From assembly GCF_031143425.1 (NCBI RefSeq), contig NC_090440.1:1269559123-1269623122 (forward strand): a stretch of DNA of 64,000 nucleotides. The letters are read 5' to 3'. The notes beneath the pieces were generated by a model. It was not told where the DNA came from. It saw nothing but the letters and a program-made list of their open reading frames with translations, and made no database searches. Below, one piece after another: positions 22,912 through 33,828 of this stretch. Within the stretch, counting starts at the first letter, position 1. Every line of letters starts with the position of its first letter. A program made the position numbers and the translations under genes. Source of the stretch: Pleurodeles waltl (Eukaryota > Chordata > Amphibia > Caudata > Salamandridae).

Positions 22912-24147
22912 ATGGCGGCTGCTGCGTCTGCGCCCGTCCGCGCCTGGACCGCGCCCAGCGCCAGAACCCCTGGCCCCCACCGTGCTCAAAACACCCGACT
23001 AAGATACAACGCTGCCTCCCTCAACGCCCTCAACCCCGGACGAACAGCCACCTGCTACCAAGCCAGCCCTAAACGTACTCATGGACCCTTCACCTGTCAA
23101 GCCTGCAAGTACACATTCCACCGAGCCTGCAGACCTCCCACCGGCCCTCGCACCAACAACCACCTCAAGTGCATCCTCCTCAACACACGCTCCGCCCACA
23201 AGCACGCCATCGAAGTATGGGACCTCCTGGACACAACAGCACCAGACGTCGCCTTCATCACAGAAACCTGGATGAACGCCTCCTCGGCTCCTGACATCGC
23301 CATAGCCATCCCCGACGGCTACAAGATCGCCCGGAAGGACCGCATCAACCAAACTGGTGGAGGAATCGCCATCATCTACAGGAACTCCATCAACATCACG
23401 ACCACCACCGAAGACACCCCCCTCGCCGCCGAACACGTACACTTCCAGATCCACATCGACCCCAGAACCACCCTCAGAGGAACTCTCATCTACAGGCCCC
23501 CGGGCCCACGCGCCCAATTCAGCGAAACCATCACAGATTTCATCAGCCCGCACGCCCTAGCCTCTCCAGACTACATCCTCCTCGGGGACCTGAACTTCCA
23601 CCTGGAGAAAAACAATGACAACAACACCGCCACCCTGCTCGCCAACCTCGCCAACCTCGGACTCAAGCAACTGGTGAACACCCCCACCCACACCGCTGGC
23701 CACACGCTCGACCCCATCTTCTCCGCCACCAACCACATATCCTTCAGCCACTCCTCTGAACTACACTGGACCGACCACAGATGCGTCCACTTCACCTTCA
23801 AACGGGAGACCCACCACCATCGCACACAACAAATCTCCCGCAGACACTGGAGCAAAATCTCCACAGAGCAGCTCCTCTCAACACTGAACCAAAACCCACC
23901 AGCCATCACCACTGACGCCAACAACGCAGCCCTCAGCCTCACACAGTGGATCACCAACTGTGCCGAAAACCTCGCTCCACTTAAAAGCCACCCAAGCGGG
24001 ACCAGCATCAGGAAACCCCGTGGTTCACGGACGCCCTCAAAGAATCCAAGAAATCCTGCCGTACCCTCAAAAAAACCTGGCGCAGAGAACGCACCACAGA
24101 AAACATGTCAGCCCTCAAGATCGCCACCCGTGAACACCACCAGCTGA
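22912..24147 (+). pseudogene. LINE copy 1: zinc-knuckle-like region and AP endonuclease domain
   Basis: N-terminal part of the LINE polyprotein, which nicks target DNA for target-primed reverse transcription. ATG at 22912. A Cys/His motif, FTCQACKYTFHRAC, sits at residues 60-73. The apurinic-type endonuclease follows: LNTRS (90-94), catalytic Glu in ITETW (118), YRPPG (194-198), GDLN (225-228) and TDHRCVHF with catalytic Asp/His (288-289). A 1-nt frameshift near 23985 moves the reading from this frame to the frame of the downstream RT ORF; the last ~50 codons of this open frame are therefore out of phase. The DNA is much more C-rich and CpG-rich than the flanking LINE. Confidence 0.85.
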
Positions 24148-25952
24148 TCCGCTCCACCAAAAGGACTTCATTCAAAGAGCGACTAGACAACAACACCCAC
24201 AACAGCAAAGAACTCTTCAACATTGTCAAAGAGCTCTTCAACCCCAGCGCCAGCTCCAACGTCATCACGCCCTCACAAGAACTCTGCAACTCCCTCGCTA
24301 CGTTCTTCCACCGAAAGATTACAGACCTACACAACAGCTTCGGACCCTAGACCCCGCCGCCCACCACCGAACCAACAGCCCCCACCACTACACTCAACGC
24401 CTGGACCCCCATCAGCTCTGAGGAGACCAGAATCACCATGAACACCATCCACTCCGGCTCCCCCTCGGACCCGTGCCCCCATCACATCTTCAACAAAGCT
24501 GACTCCATCATCGCCCCCTATCTCCGGAGCATCATCAACAGCTCATTCTCATCTGCCACCTTCCCCGAGAGCTGGAAACAAGCGGAAGTCAACGCCCTTC
24601 TGAAAAAACCCACGGCTGACCCCAATGACCTGAGGAACCTCCGCCCCATCTCTCTTCTCCCCTTCCCGGCCAAGGTCATCAAGAAGACCGTCAACAAGCA
24701 GCTGACCAATTTTCTTGAAGCTAACAACTCGCTCGACCCTTCCCAATCAGGATTTCGGGCCAACCACAGCACAGAAACCGCCCTCATTGCAGTCACCGAT
24801 GACATCAGAACTCTGATGGACAACGGAGAAACAACCGCCCTCATCCTCCTTGACCTCTCGGCTGCCTTCGACACTGTGTGCCATCGCACCCTAATAACCT
24901 GCCTCCGCTCCACTGGAATCCTAGGACAGGCCCTTGACTGGATCATCTCGTTCCTCTCCTACAGAACCCAAAGAGTCTACCTCCCGCTCTTCCGCTCAGA
25001 ACCCACCGAGATCATCTGCGGCGTACCCCAAGGTTCCTCACTCAGCCCAACCCTCTTCAATATCTACATGAGCCCCCTCGCCGACATCGCACGCAAACAC
25101 AACATCAACATCATCTCCTACGCCGACGACACCCAGCTGATTCTCTCCCTCACCAAAGACCCAACCACTGCCAAAATCAACCTACAGGAAGGAATGAAAG
25201 ACGTTGCGGAATGGATGAAGCTCAGCCGCCTAAAGCTGAACTCAGACAAGACGGAGGTCCTCATCCTCGGACAATCCCCTTCCGCCTGGGTCGACTCCTG
25301 GTGGCCCACGGCTCTGGGCACAGCACCAACCCCCACAGACCACGCACGCAACCTCAGATTCATCCTGGACCCCCTCCTCACTATGACCAAGCAAGTCAAC
25401 GCCGTCTCGTCATCATGCTTCAACACCCTACGCATGCTCCGAAAAATCTTCCGATGGACCCCCGCCGAAACCAGAAAGACAGTTGCCCATGCCCTCGTCA
25501 CAAGCCGTCTGGACTACGGAAACACCCTATACTCAGGGACCACCGCAAAGCTACAGAAACATCTCCAATGCATACAGAACACCTCCGCACGCCTTATTCT
25601 CGACATCCCTCGCCACAGACATATATCCGCCCACCTGAAACACCTGCACTGGCTCCCCGTCAACAAGAGGATCACCTTCAGGCTCCTCATCCAAGCACAC
25701 AAAGCTCTCCACAACATGGGCCCCGATTACCTCAACAACCGCCTCTTGTTCTACACACCCACCCGTCAGCTTCGCTCAGCCAGCCTGGCCCTCGCCACCG
25801 TCCCACGTATCTGCAGAACCACCGCAGGCGGAAAATACTTCACCTACCTGGCAGCCAAAGCATGGAACTCCCTCCCTGCACACCTAAGAACTACCCAGGA
25901 CCATCTTGCCTTCAGGAAGCGCCTCAAGACATGGCTTTTCGAGCAGCAGTAA
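24105..25952 (+). pseudogene. LINE copy 1: reverse transcriptase domain
   Basis: Continues the endonuclease ORF in the shifted frame. One nonsense codon (TAG, 24348-24350) interrupts the linker. From 24438 the frame is open for 504 codons to the stop at 25950. RT landmarks: LRPISLLPFPAK (68-79), FRANHSTETAL (106-116), motif A LLDLSAAFD with catalytic Asp at 139, motif B CGVPQGSSLSPTLFNIY (194-210) and motif C YADD (228-231). The C-terminal region after the thumb contains HLHWLPVNKRI-type sequence, as in CR1/L2 elements. With one frameshift and one stop as the only lesions seen, this copy is young relative to its surroundings. Confidence 0.9.
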
Positions 25953-26020
25953 ACCCCCCCCCACGCCTTAAGACCCTCTCGGGTGAGTAGCGCGCTCTAT
26001 AAATACATTGATTGATTGAC

Positions 26021-26690
26021 TGATATGTTCTTATTATACTTGTATTTAAACATAGTTTATCACGCCCTCATAATGCAACACTGCCATACGTTACACTAGG
26101 TGCCAGTTTGGCTGATATTACCTTTAGTAATGGTAAAATGCTCGGGCCATTCAAGGTTCTTTTTAGTTTTGAGAGCGCAATGCACAGTTTTATACCATTC
26201 TTTTTTAACTCCTCTCTATGTTGGGTATAGCTCCCCGTTCATCAAACCGCACTCCGAGGTAGCAATATGAATGGACTAATTCCACCTATTCTTCGTTCAT
26301 GAACCATCAGTATTTTTTATTTATCCTACCGCTACATTCCATTACCTTTGTCTTTTCTAGATTTACTATCAATCCATTTTGCTTTGAGTAATTTGCTAGC
26401 CCTCCCAGTAGTCTTTGAAGCCCGACTTGCGTTTGACTTATCAGAACAACGTCGTCTGCATATAGCAAATTAGATATCTTTGTCTGGCCTAAACTCGGTG
26501 CATGTGAGTTTACTGCTTTCAATTCTTGTGATAAGTCTGTTAAAACAAATTAAAAAGATAGGGTGCGAGGACAAAACCTTGCTTTAGTCCTTAAAAGGTA
26601 TCTAATTTTCTTGACACAACAGACCCGTCCCCTATCCGTATCCTCGCCCAAGTGTCAGTGTAAAGGAGCTGTATAGCTTTGGGAAGTGTG
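26021..26690 (-). pseudogene. Minus-strand LINE, RT motifs B and C (fragment 2 of 3)
   Basis: On the minus strand, 26690-26560 reads a degraded motif B (GLKQGFVLAPYLFNLF, one stop just before it) and 26522-26307 reads NLLYADDVVLIS with motif C YADD, then VGLQRLLGGL. The stretch 26300-26021 continues as stop-filled RT-distal sequence. The motif spacing and wording match the plus-strand LINE at 56346-57403 (GLKQGCVPAPLLFNLY, NLLYADDLLQLS), so the two belong to one clade. LINE copies 1 and 2 separate this fragment from its neighbours. Confidence 0.8.
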
Positions 26691-26691
26691 A

Positions 26692-29600
26692 CCCCCTGAC
26701 CTGCCTTACGGCCAGGAGACACTTAACATGGCAATCAGCTCCACCACCCTGCCTCCGTGCCCCAGTCCCCGCCCTTGCTGCTGTAGAGAGTTTGAGGCCC
26801 TCCTTCCCTGGTGTCTAGTGGTAGGCGTATCTTAGGCACATTGTATTTTGTATTCTGTCTTCATGTTCCATTTTGTATTCAATTTTCCCTGTACTGTTGC
26901 GCTCTTTTTTGCCCATTTGCTGTGTCTGGTCCGCTTCGCTTTTTCCTTTTTTGCCTCTATTGCCTTGACCTTTTTCCGGCTCTTGGCGGTTTTCCCAGCC
27001 AACCAGTGCATCCCCTCCGCCCCGCCCCCCTTGTACCCCCATTAGCCACACCCTCCCAGCTGCTGCTCCCTCCCACCTCCCCTTCTTAATGGCAAGCCCA
27101 TTTGTGCCAGTCCACGCCTGGAACGGGCCCACTGTCCGTCCACTCGGTCCTCGCACCTCCCATGCCCCTACAGGCCTCTACTCCACCACAGAGCTCCGCG
27201 CTCTCAACCCCGGCCGGCACACCTCCTGCACCCAGGCCGAACCCAGACATACCCACGGACCTTTCACATGTCACTCATGCGACTTCTCCTGCACTCAAGC
27301 CAACAAACACCACAACAACACCAAACACCCCAACCACCTCAGCTGCATCCTCCTCAACACCTGCTCCATCCACAAGCACGCCACTGAGCTTTGGGACCTA
27401 CTCACAACAGCCTGTCCCAACATTGTCTTCATCACTGAAACATGAATGAAGCCCCCATCAGAACCCGACATCGCCATTGCCATCCCAGAGGGTTGCAAAA
27501 TCACGTGAAGAGACCGTATCAACAAACCAGGAGGGAGAATCGCCATAATACACAGAAACTCCATCAGGATCTCCACCAACACCAACGACTTCCTGGATGC
27601 CGCAGAACACCTACACTTTCAAATAAACATCAATGCCAACACCACCTTGAGAGGAACACTTATCTACAGACCACCAGGCCTCCGTCCCCTATTCTGTGAT
27701 GCCATCGCCAAAGCTATCAGCCCCCACGCTCTCACCTCCACGGACTACCTGCTCTTCGGCGACCTAAATTTCCACCTGGAGAGCACCAGCAACTGCAACT
27801 CCATTGCCCTGCTGGACAACCTCGCAAACCTCGGCCTCAAGGAACTGGTCACCTCGCCCACCCACTCAGCCAGACACACTCTTGATGACATATTCTCCTC
27901 CAGCAGCCACATCGCATTCACTCACACCACCGAACTCCATTGGACTGACCACCACTGCGTCCACTACTCCTTCCTGAGCCCACCACCAACAATATCCTAT
28001 CCCTCACCGCAAGTGGAACAAGATCTCCAAGGAACAACTGATCTCCAACCTCGCCCAATCTACACCACCCATTACCAACGACCCCAACACCGTCAAACGA
28101 TGGCTCGACGAGTGCGCAAACTCCCTCACTCCACTCAAAAAACCAGCAACACCCGCATCAACAAGACAGCTCCCTGGTTCACCGCAGAACTTCAGACCTC
28201 CAAACAAGAATGCTGCAAAACTGAGAAAGCGTGGCGCCAAGAACCTTCAGTGAGCAACTTCTCCGCCCACAAATCAGCCATGCACAAACACCATCAGCTC
28301 ATCCGGCCATCAAAAGATCCTTCTACAAAGAACGCACACAACAGCAAGGAACTTTTCACCATCATCAAAGAACTCACCAAACTCAAATCCTGCGCCATCA
28401 CCCTCTGCACTCGCAAGACCTCTGCAACTCCCTCTCCAGCTACTTCCACCGCAAGATCGCAGACATACACCATCCACCCACCATCACCACCACCGATGCA
28501 GCCAACTCCACAGCACCCTGCCTCACCAACTTACTAAGCACCTGGACCCACCCAAATAATGAAGAAACCAGCAAAACCATGAGCTCCATCCACTCTAGCT
28601 CTCCAACAGATCCCTGCCCCCACCACGTCTTCAACAAGGCCAGCCAAATCATCCCTCTCCAGCTCCGGTCCGTCATCAACAGTTACTTCGAGACCACCAC
28701 CTTCCCAGATATTTGGAAACACGCCAAATTCAATGCCTTGCTCAAAAAACCCAAAGCAGACCCCGAAGACCTCAGAAACTACCTACCTATCTTTTTACTC
28801 CCCTTCCCCGCGAAGTTCATAGAGAAGATAGTCAACATACAACTGTCCCGCCTCCTAGAGGACAACAACATACTCGACGTCTCCCAGTCTGGATTCTGCA
28901 AAAACCACAGCACTGAGACTGCCCTCATCGCCTGCACTGACAACATCAGGACCAAACTTGACAAAGGCGAAACCGTTGCCCTCATCCTTCTTGACCTCTC
29001 CGCAGCTTTCAACACCGTATGCCACAAAACCCTTCGCACATGCCTCTTCGACGCTGTAATCTGCTATAAAGCCCTGGACTTGCTCACTTCCTTCCTCTCT
29101 GAAAGAACCCAAAGTGTTCGCCTCCCTCCATTACCGTCTAACACCACCAAGACCATATGTGGAGTCCCCCAAGGATCCTCACTAAGCCCCACTCTCTTCA
29201 ATATCTACATAGCTCCGCTCGCCAGCATCGCCCACGGCCTCAACATCATTTCCTATGCTGACGACGCCCAGCTCATCCTCTCCCTCACGAGAAACCCCTC
29301 TACCACAAAGAACAACCTCCACACAATACTCCTCGCCATGGCCAATTGGATGACAGCAAGCCACCTCAAACTGTACTCAGGAAAAAACTAGATCATCATC
29401 ATCGGGCCCAACAAGACAGCATGGAATGGCTCATGGTGGCCTGCCACCCTAGGACCTCCCCGACACCCATCACCCATGCACGCAATCTCGGCTTCATACT
29501 AGACTCGTCCCTTTCCATGACTCAGCAAGTCAACGTCATATCATCCTCTTGCTTCAACACCCTCCATATGCTACGCAAGACCTTCAAGTGGATTCCAATA

Positions 29601-30155
29601 GAAATAAGAAGAATGGTCACCCACGCCCTCGTCAGCAGCAGACTGGACTACGGTAACGCCCTCTACGCGGAAACCACAGCCAAGCTTCAGATAAAACTCC
29701 AGCGCATCCAAAGTGCCCCCGGACATCTCATCCTCAACCCCCCGCCACAAGCACATCTCCACCCACCTCAGATCCCTACACTGGCTGCCCATCAACAAAA
29801 GGATCATCTTCAAAATCCTAATCCACGATCACAAAGCCCTCCACAACATCGGACCAGCCTACCTCAAAGGATGACTTAAGTTCCACATACCGACCCGCCA
29901 GCTCCGCTCCGTTGACCTCACACTCGCAACAGTCCCCAGCATCCAATGCACAACCTCCGGCGGAAGATCCTTCTCTTACCTAGCCGCCAAAACCTGGAAC
30001 TCCCTCCCCACCAACCTATGCAAGACCCAGGACCTCATTGCTTTCAGAAAGCGCATCAAAACATGGATCTTTGAGCAGTAGCACCCCCCACCCCCAGCGC
30101 CTTGAGACCCTATCGGGTGAGTAGCGCGCTTAGCAAATTATTGATTGATTAATTG
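26692..30155 (+). mobile_element. CR1/L2-like LINE, decayed (LINE copy 2)
   Basis: Same family as LINE copy 1, inserted in the same minus-strand LINE between its RT motifs A and B. It contains a GC-rich 5' region without the 38-bp array, endonuclease and RT remnants, and the 3' tail GGTGAGTAGCGCGCTTAGCAA followed by ATTGATTGATTAATTGA. The left boundary is taken where the minus-strand RT similarity stops (about 26690); it could be off by some tens of bases. Confidence 0.8.
27089..30081 (+). pseudogene. LINE copy 2: endonuclease-RT polyprotein pseudogene
   Basis: The ATG at 27089 aligns with the start of the copy 1 ORF. In the endonuclease, FITET is followed at 27443 by TGA where copy 1 has Trp, and a second TGA falls near 27508. 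GDLNFHL and HWTDHHCVH survive downstream. Frameshifts occur between about 28000 and 28240. The RT part (28231-29391) keeps DVSQSGFCKNHSTETAL, GVPQGSSLSPTLFNIY and YADD, but motif A reads LLDLSAAFN instead of AFD. It is followed by a TAG at 29389 and further shifts to the final TAG at 30079. Clearly non-functional, and much more decayed than copy 1. Confidence 0.85.
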
Positions 30156-30159
30156 ATCG

Positions 30160-30850
30160 AGAAGACTAGATGGAATGCCCAATTATGTATGCTTCCTCCA
30201 TAGCAAGTTTCGATTTACAGAGTCAAAGGCTGATTTAAAATCAACAAAGCAAAGATATATTGGTAACTTCTTTTGAATTTTTTATCAATTAACATTGATA
30301 ATGCTAATATGTTAGTTTCTGTTCCTACTCCTTCTGTGAATCCAGTTTGATTTAGTGGGACAATATTTCTACCTGTCGCCCATTCTCGTAGTTCACTTAC
30401 AAGTAGGCTAGCAAAATACTTTGCTTCTATAGCTTGCAATGTAATTAGTCGGTAATTTTCTGGTGCATCTCTGCTGCCTTTCTTGTAAACAGGGTTTATT
30501 ATAGACCCCCGCCATGAATCTCATACTATCTGTAGTAATAAACTGTGGTTAGTACTGGTATCCATAAATCTGTGTTTGACAAATACAAGACTTAAGGAAG
30601 CCCATTTGGTCCTGGAGCACCGTCTTTCCTGGACTTTAATACTATTTCCCTTATATGATTATCCTGGAAAGTGTCTATGATGCTATCTTTGTTTTCTATG
30701 CCCCCATACCAGATGTCTTCACTTTTTGACTTTTTCTCACTAAGCCCTATTGTTATTGGTTTGAATATTTCATTTAAAAATTGAACCCATGTCTGTTCTG
30801 GTATATTGGAATTTACTATTGATCATTCTTTTTAGTAATAATAGGTTGGA
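30160..30850 (-). pseudogene. Minus-strand LINE, N-terminal half of RT (fragment 1 of 3)
   Basis: On the minus strand the fragment carries KSRKDGAPGPNGLP (with one stop after it), then INPVYKKGSRDAPENYRLITL, NQTGFTEGVGTETNILAL and, next to the LINE copy 2 insertion, FKSAFDSVNRNLLW (motif A). It joins fragment 2 (26690) across LINE copy 2, which gives the order motif A, insertion, motif B. It is on the opposite strand from the LINEs inserted in it. Confidence 0.75.
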
Positions 30851-31367
30851 CATTTAATTCCAATAATATGGAAAGACAATCAATTTAAAGACCATGCAAA
30901 TATAAGGTATGATGTGTTTGATATCATATTTATTTCTCTATATATAAAAAATGTATTATTATTATTTTTTCTTTTCAATAAATATATTGTTAAAAATTAC
31001 AGAATGATGGCGATATTATAAAAATCTTTAGAACTATGTAGATTATATCCTTTTTTAAAAAAACTGGTGTTTATATTTTGTTTTTTGTATTTTGTCTTTG
31101 TAAATATTAGTAATATGTGTCATGTGATATATTAATATATATGTCTTCATCGACTATATGTGTGAATAACATTCCTGGTAGCATGTGTCCCTTGTCTCTT
31201 ATGATTATGAGTTCTTTATGACCATAAGTATGTGTATTAGAGGTGTTTTTTTGTGTATATATTTTTTTAATGTTTTTGTTCATTTTCTTTTTGTTGTTAG
31301 ATTATTTTTGTATTTATTGTGTCTTTTCTGTCCTGGTGTGATATATACATTCTTTTTGTGTTACATT
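30851..31367. other. AT-rich sequence, no gene recognised
   Basis: Very AT-rich with short open frames. Its right end runs into the hammerhead-like motif at 31368. It may be the remnant of the retroelement that carried the motif, but no RT or GIY-YIG domain is visible here. Confidence 0.35.
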
Positions 31368-31414
31368 TCAGCCCTGAAGAAGTCCTTTTGTGTAGGACGA
31401 AACAAGTTGGCTGA
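31368..31414 (+). ncRNA. Hammerhead-ribozyme-like motif (minimal type I layout)
   Basis: In order: stem I strand TCAGCC (31368-31373); core CTGAAGA (31374-31380, fits CUGANGA); one extra A (31381); stem II GTCC (31382-31385), 9-nt loop, GGAC (31395-31398); GAAA (31399-31402); a very short stem III C-AA-G (31403-31406); T and T (31407-31408) at the expected cleavage position; stem I closing strand GGCTGA (31409-31414), fully complementary to the first. Compact hammerheads of this design are known in Penelope-like and other retroelements. The extra A after the core and the T at the cleavage site depart from the usual form, so activity is uncertain. It lies about 100 bp left of the retroviral insertion. 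Confidence 0.5.
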
Positions 31415-31510
31415 TTGCTCGTTTGTTCAAGAAAAAGCAAAAATAAAAAATGAAGATTTTTAAAAGACAACGTTCTGTTACTGGACTTTACTGACTTTGT
31501 GCAGTGGTGC

Positions 31511-32094
31511 TGTTGAAGTTTAGTAGCGATTAGATTAAGCATTAGCAGAAGACATATTGTATTTAGCAACTATTGTGAACACTTCGCGGAATCCATTTTG
31601 TATTCATGATAGCCATTTTCTCTGCCACATGCTGCCATGTGCTCGCCATGTGCTCGCCATGTGCTCTGTCCTACTTTCCTGTTAACTACTCTTGAAAATC
31701 TGTCTAGTGACAAGTTATATTTAGCATCTCCCACTTTCGCACATGCCCAGTAAGGTCTGCAGCTGTTAGTCCTTGAAAACTGTTAGCCCCTCCTACCTGT
31801 CGACTGTGCATTTCCATATGACCTTATATGTATAGAAGTCTTGCTTCTATAATTGTACCACCTCCCTTTAGCCCCTGCGTGGGTGTAAAAGGACCATGCT
31901 CTCTCAGTTCAGTGTGCTACTTCAAACATTCCTGAAGGGTGCTGTTTGAACTGTAGTACCACCTCATGAGGTTTAATAAACTTTGTCTTTTATTTCAGTT
32001 TCTGTGCCAACTTCTTCCTACATGGTCTGAGGACTTTGTGCAGAGAAGGGTGAACCCCTTGCACTAGTAGGCCTTGCTGAGGCTTACTTCAAAA
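31511..32094 (+). repeat. 5' LTR
   Basis: 584 bp. Ends align with the 3' LTR; the terminal CA is changed to AA here. The TATA-like site is TGTAAAAG at 31884 (TATAAAAG in the 3' copy) and the poly(A) signal AATAAA is at 31975-31980. Near 31625-31670 it has three copies of an 11-bp GCCATGTGCTC unit where the 3' LTR has two, which accounts for the length difference between the LTRs once the MITE is subtracted. Confidence 0.93.
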
Positions 32095-32097
32095 AAT

Positions 32098-32115
32098 TGG
32101 CGCCCGAACAGGGAC
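32098..32115 (+). promoter_or_regulatory. Retroviral primer binding site, tRNA-Lys type
   Basis: TGGCGCCCGAACAGGGAC, complementary to the 3' end of vertebrate tRNA-Lys(UUU), 3 bases after the 5' LTR. This is the site where minus-strand DNA synthesis is primed. The same primer is used by lentiviruses and some betaretroviruses, which makes it unusual next to a gamma/epsilon-like pol. Confidence 0.9.
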
Positions 32116-32599
32116 TCATCAGTGACTCGGACGCCCGACGGATTGGTCGCGACGAAGGATTGGGATCTCGCAGCGGACGATCAGTGCCTGAGGAGACCCA
32201 AGTCTTGGCAACCACAACATTTTTCCCTTCCTTCTGACTTGACCATCCAGGTGGTGCTGGTCCTCGACTGAGATCCATTTTGTTCATTCGTCATGCAGTG
32301 ACCATTTGGTCGATTTTAGAACTTGGCAGTTGAAACCTGGATGCCATGTGATTGGTAAGAGCCGTTTTACGGCACTTGCTGTGGGTTTTGATGCCTTTGT
32401 TTGGTAATGAGGTGTAGCACCACTTACTGGGCTCTCGTGTTTTGGGTGACTAGTCAATTTGTGTCCTTTGAATTGATATATAAATTGCAATTTATATAAA
32501 CAGGTAATGAGGAGAATTTTGTCCAATTTAGTTTTGATTTGAACAGCACCTTAAGTGCTACTTTGATTATAATACTGCATATTCTGCACTATTTTTGGC

Positions 32600-33764
32600 A
32601 TGCCTGTTTTTAGCGCACTTCGTAGGATGTGTTGCTTTTGTAATGGTACCAATTTGAAACTGGAAGAATCCCAACCGGCACCCCCAGAGGGGACGCCCAA
32701 TAGAGATATTTATGTTAAATATGGTCTTTCTTCTATAATGTACAGCACATTATGGAATAAATACACTCGTGTGGATCCTGAGTTACATTGGCCTATGCAT
32801 GGGTCATTTGATTTGCGAAAGATTGAGTATGTGGAACAATGTATGTGTAAGCGAAGGTCTAGGCAAGATATGTTTGACTGTGTACGAATGTGGGAGAAAG
32901 AAGTGCGTGGACGAGTGAAGCGTGAGCAAGCCTTGCTTGAGAAAGAGCAGCGGAAGAATGTAAATGTGAAAGCATTGGAAATGAGAAAGAAAGAAAGAAA
33001 TGACTTAAAGGCGATAGAAGAGAAAGAACGTAAATTACAGGTAACTTGGCCAATACACTGTTAGGCAACCTCTCTATCCTATCCTTAATAAACCGCACAA
33101 TGATTTTTTATTACCAGATCGCCCTCCACCTCCGTATGTCATTCCTTCTGCCCCTCATGAGTTAGCTGAGGTCTCCGGTTCGGAGCAACAGAAGATACGA
33201 GACAGTCGCTCTATGTTGCCTGCTGACCGTGCGTCTGAGCTTAGATCTATTGCTCGTAAAACAATTCGTAGTGATGTCTCTGCTTCTGAACTTTTAGATA
33301 ACATGAAAGGGTGGACGGAAAAGGAGCAGCTATATTTTACTGAGGCATTTGGCACAGAAGTTATTGAACTATTCCGGCAATATTCTGATGAGTTAGAGCC
33401 CGATGATGTAGCAGCTGATCATAAGCAAATGCGTGATGGTCTTTTTGTTTTCTCCCAGGTGGCTGATGCAATCAGGTGTTTGGTGAAATCATGTGTTGCA
33501 GCAGACCGTTTGCGAGAGGAGAAAAGGGCTGTGGACGTAGTTGCACGGACATCTCAGACCGGCGGGGTGAAAGCTTCCATCTTTGGAACAGATAAGATTA
33601 TGATAGTTCACGTGAAACCAATGCGGGAGGCCGCGCCTTTGTATGTTCCTCCTAAAGGATCGGGTACAAGTGATGATAAAACTTCTGTTGATGCTAAGGG
33701 TTATTTTATTTATAATTGGGTGTATACTCCTTGGAATAGGGCAGATGTAATGGCACTTAAATAG
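32600..33764 (+). pseudogene. ERV gag remnant (matrix, late domain, start of capsid)
   Basis: Structural polyprotein, truncated. The first frame (ATG 32600, to TAG 33062) gives a matrix-like segment ending in a Lys/Glu-rich helix. A frameshift near 33030-33060 moves to the frame holding PPPPY (33123-33137), a PPxY late-domain motif used for ESCRT-dependent budding. That frame is open past 33213 and ends at 33764 within capsid-like sequence (YNWVYTPW). A further shift continues capsid-like reading to about 33830, where it meets RT sequence. The rest of capsid, nucleocapsid and protease is absent. It is retroviral in context; identity of the matrix part rests on position only. Confidence 0.75.
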
Positions 33765-33828
33765 CATTACCTGACCCTCGGAAAAATACAGCCGCCATTT
33801 ATGAGGAAGTTGAGGGAGCAATTAGTTC

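Larger units (their letters stand above)
22445..26020 (+). mobile_element. CR1/L2-like LINE, nearly intact (LINE copy 1)
   Basis: Full-length-looking non-LTR retrotransposon inserted in a minus-strand LINE. In order: a 5' region with a 38-bp tandem repeat, an ORF with zinc-knuckle-like and endonuclease parts, an RT ORF, and a short 3' tail (GAGTAGCGCGCTCTATAAAT followed by ATTGATTGATTGA). The 3' tail matches that of LINE copy 2 at 30119-30150, confirming family identity. 'FRANHSTETAL', 'LLDLSAAFDTV' and 'GVPQGSSLSPTLFNIY' are typical of the CR1/L2/Rex1 group; I cannot fix the clade more closely. Confidence 0.85.

Noticed and set aside
22398..22989. Lys/Glu/Arg-rich frames of 147-152 codons on the minus strand and Phe/Cys/Leu-rich frames on the plus strand
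   Set aside because: They are translations of the 38-bp tandem repeat and the adjacent GC-rich LINE leader.
22999..24008. Minus-strand frames of 145-184 codons
   Set aside because: Opposite-strand shadows of the C-rich LINE endonuclease ORF, rich in Val and Gly with no domain.
25211..25990. A 259-codon plus-strand frame
   Set aside because: Overlaps the LINE copy 1 reverse transcriptase in another frame; Pro/His/Arg-rich product typical of a shadow of C-rich coding DNA.
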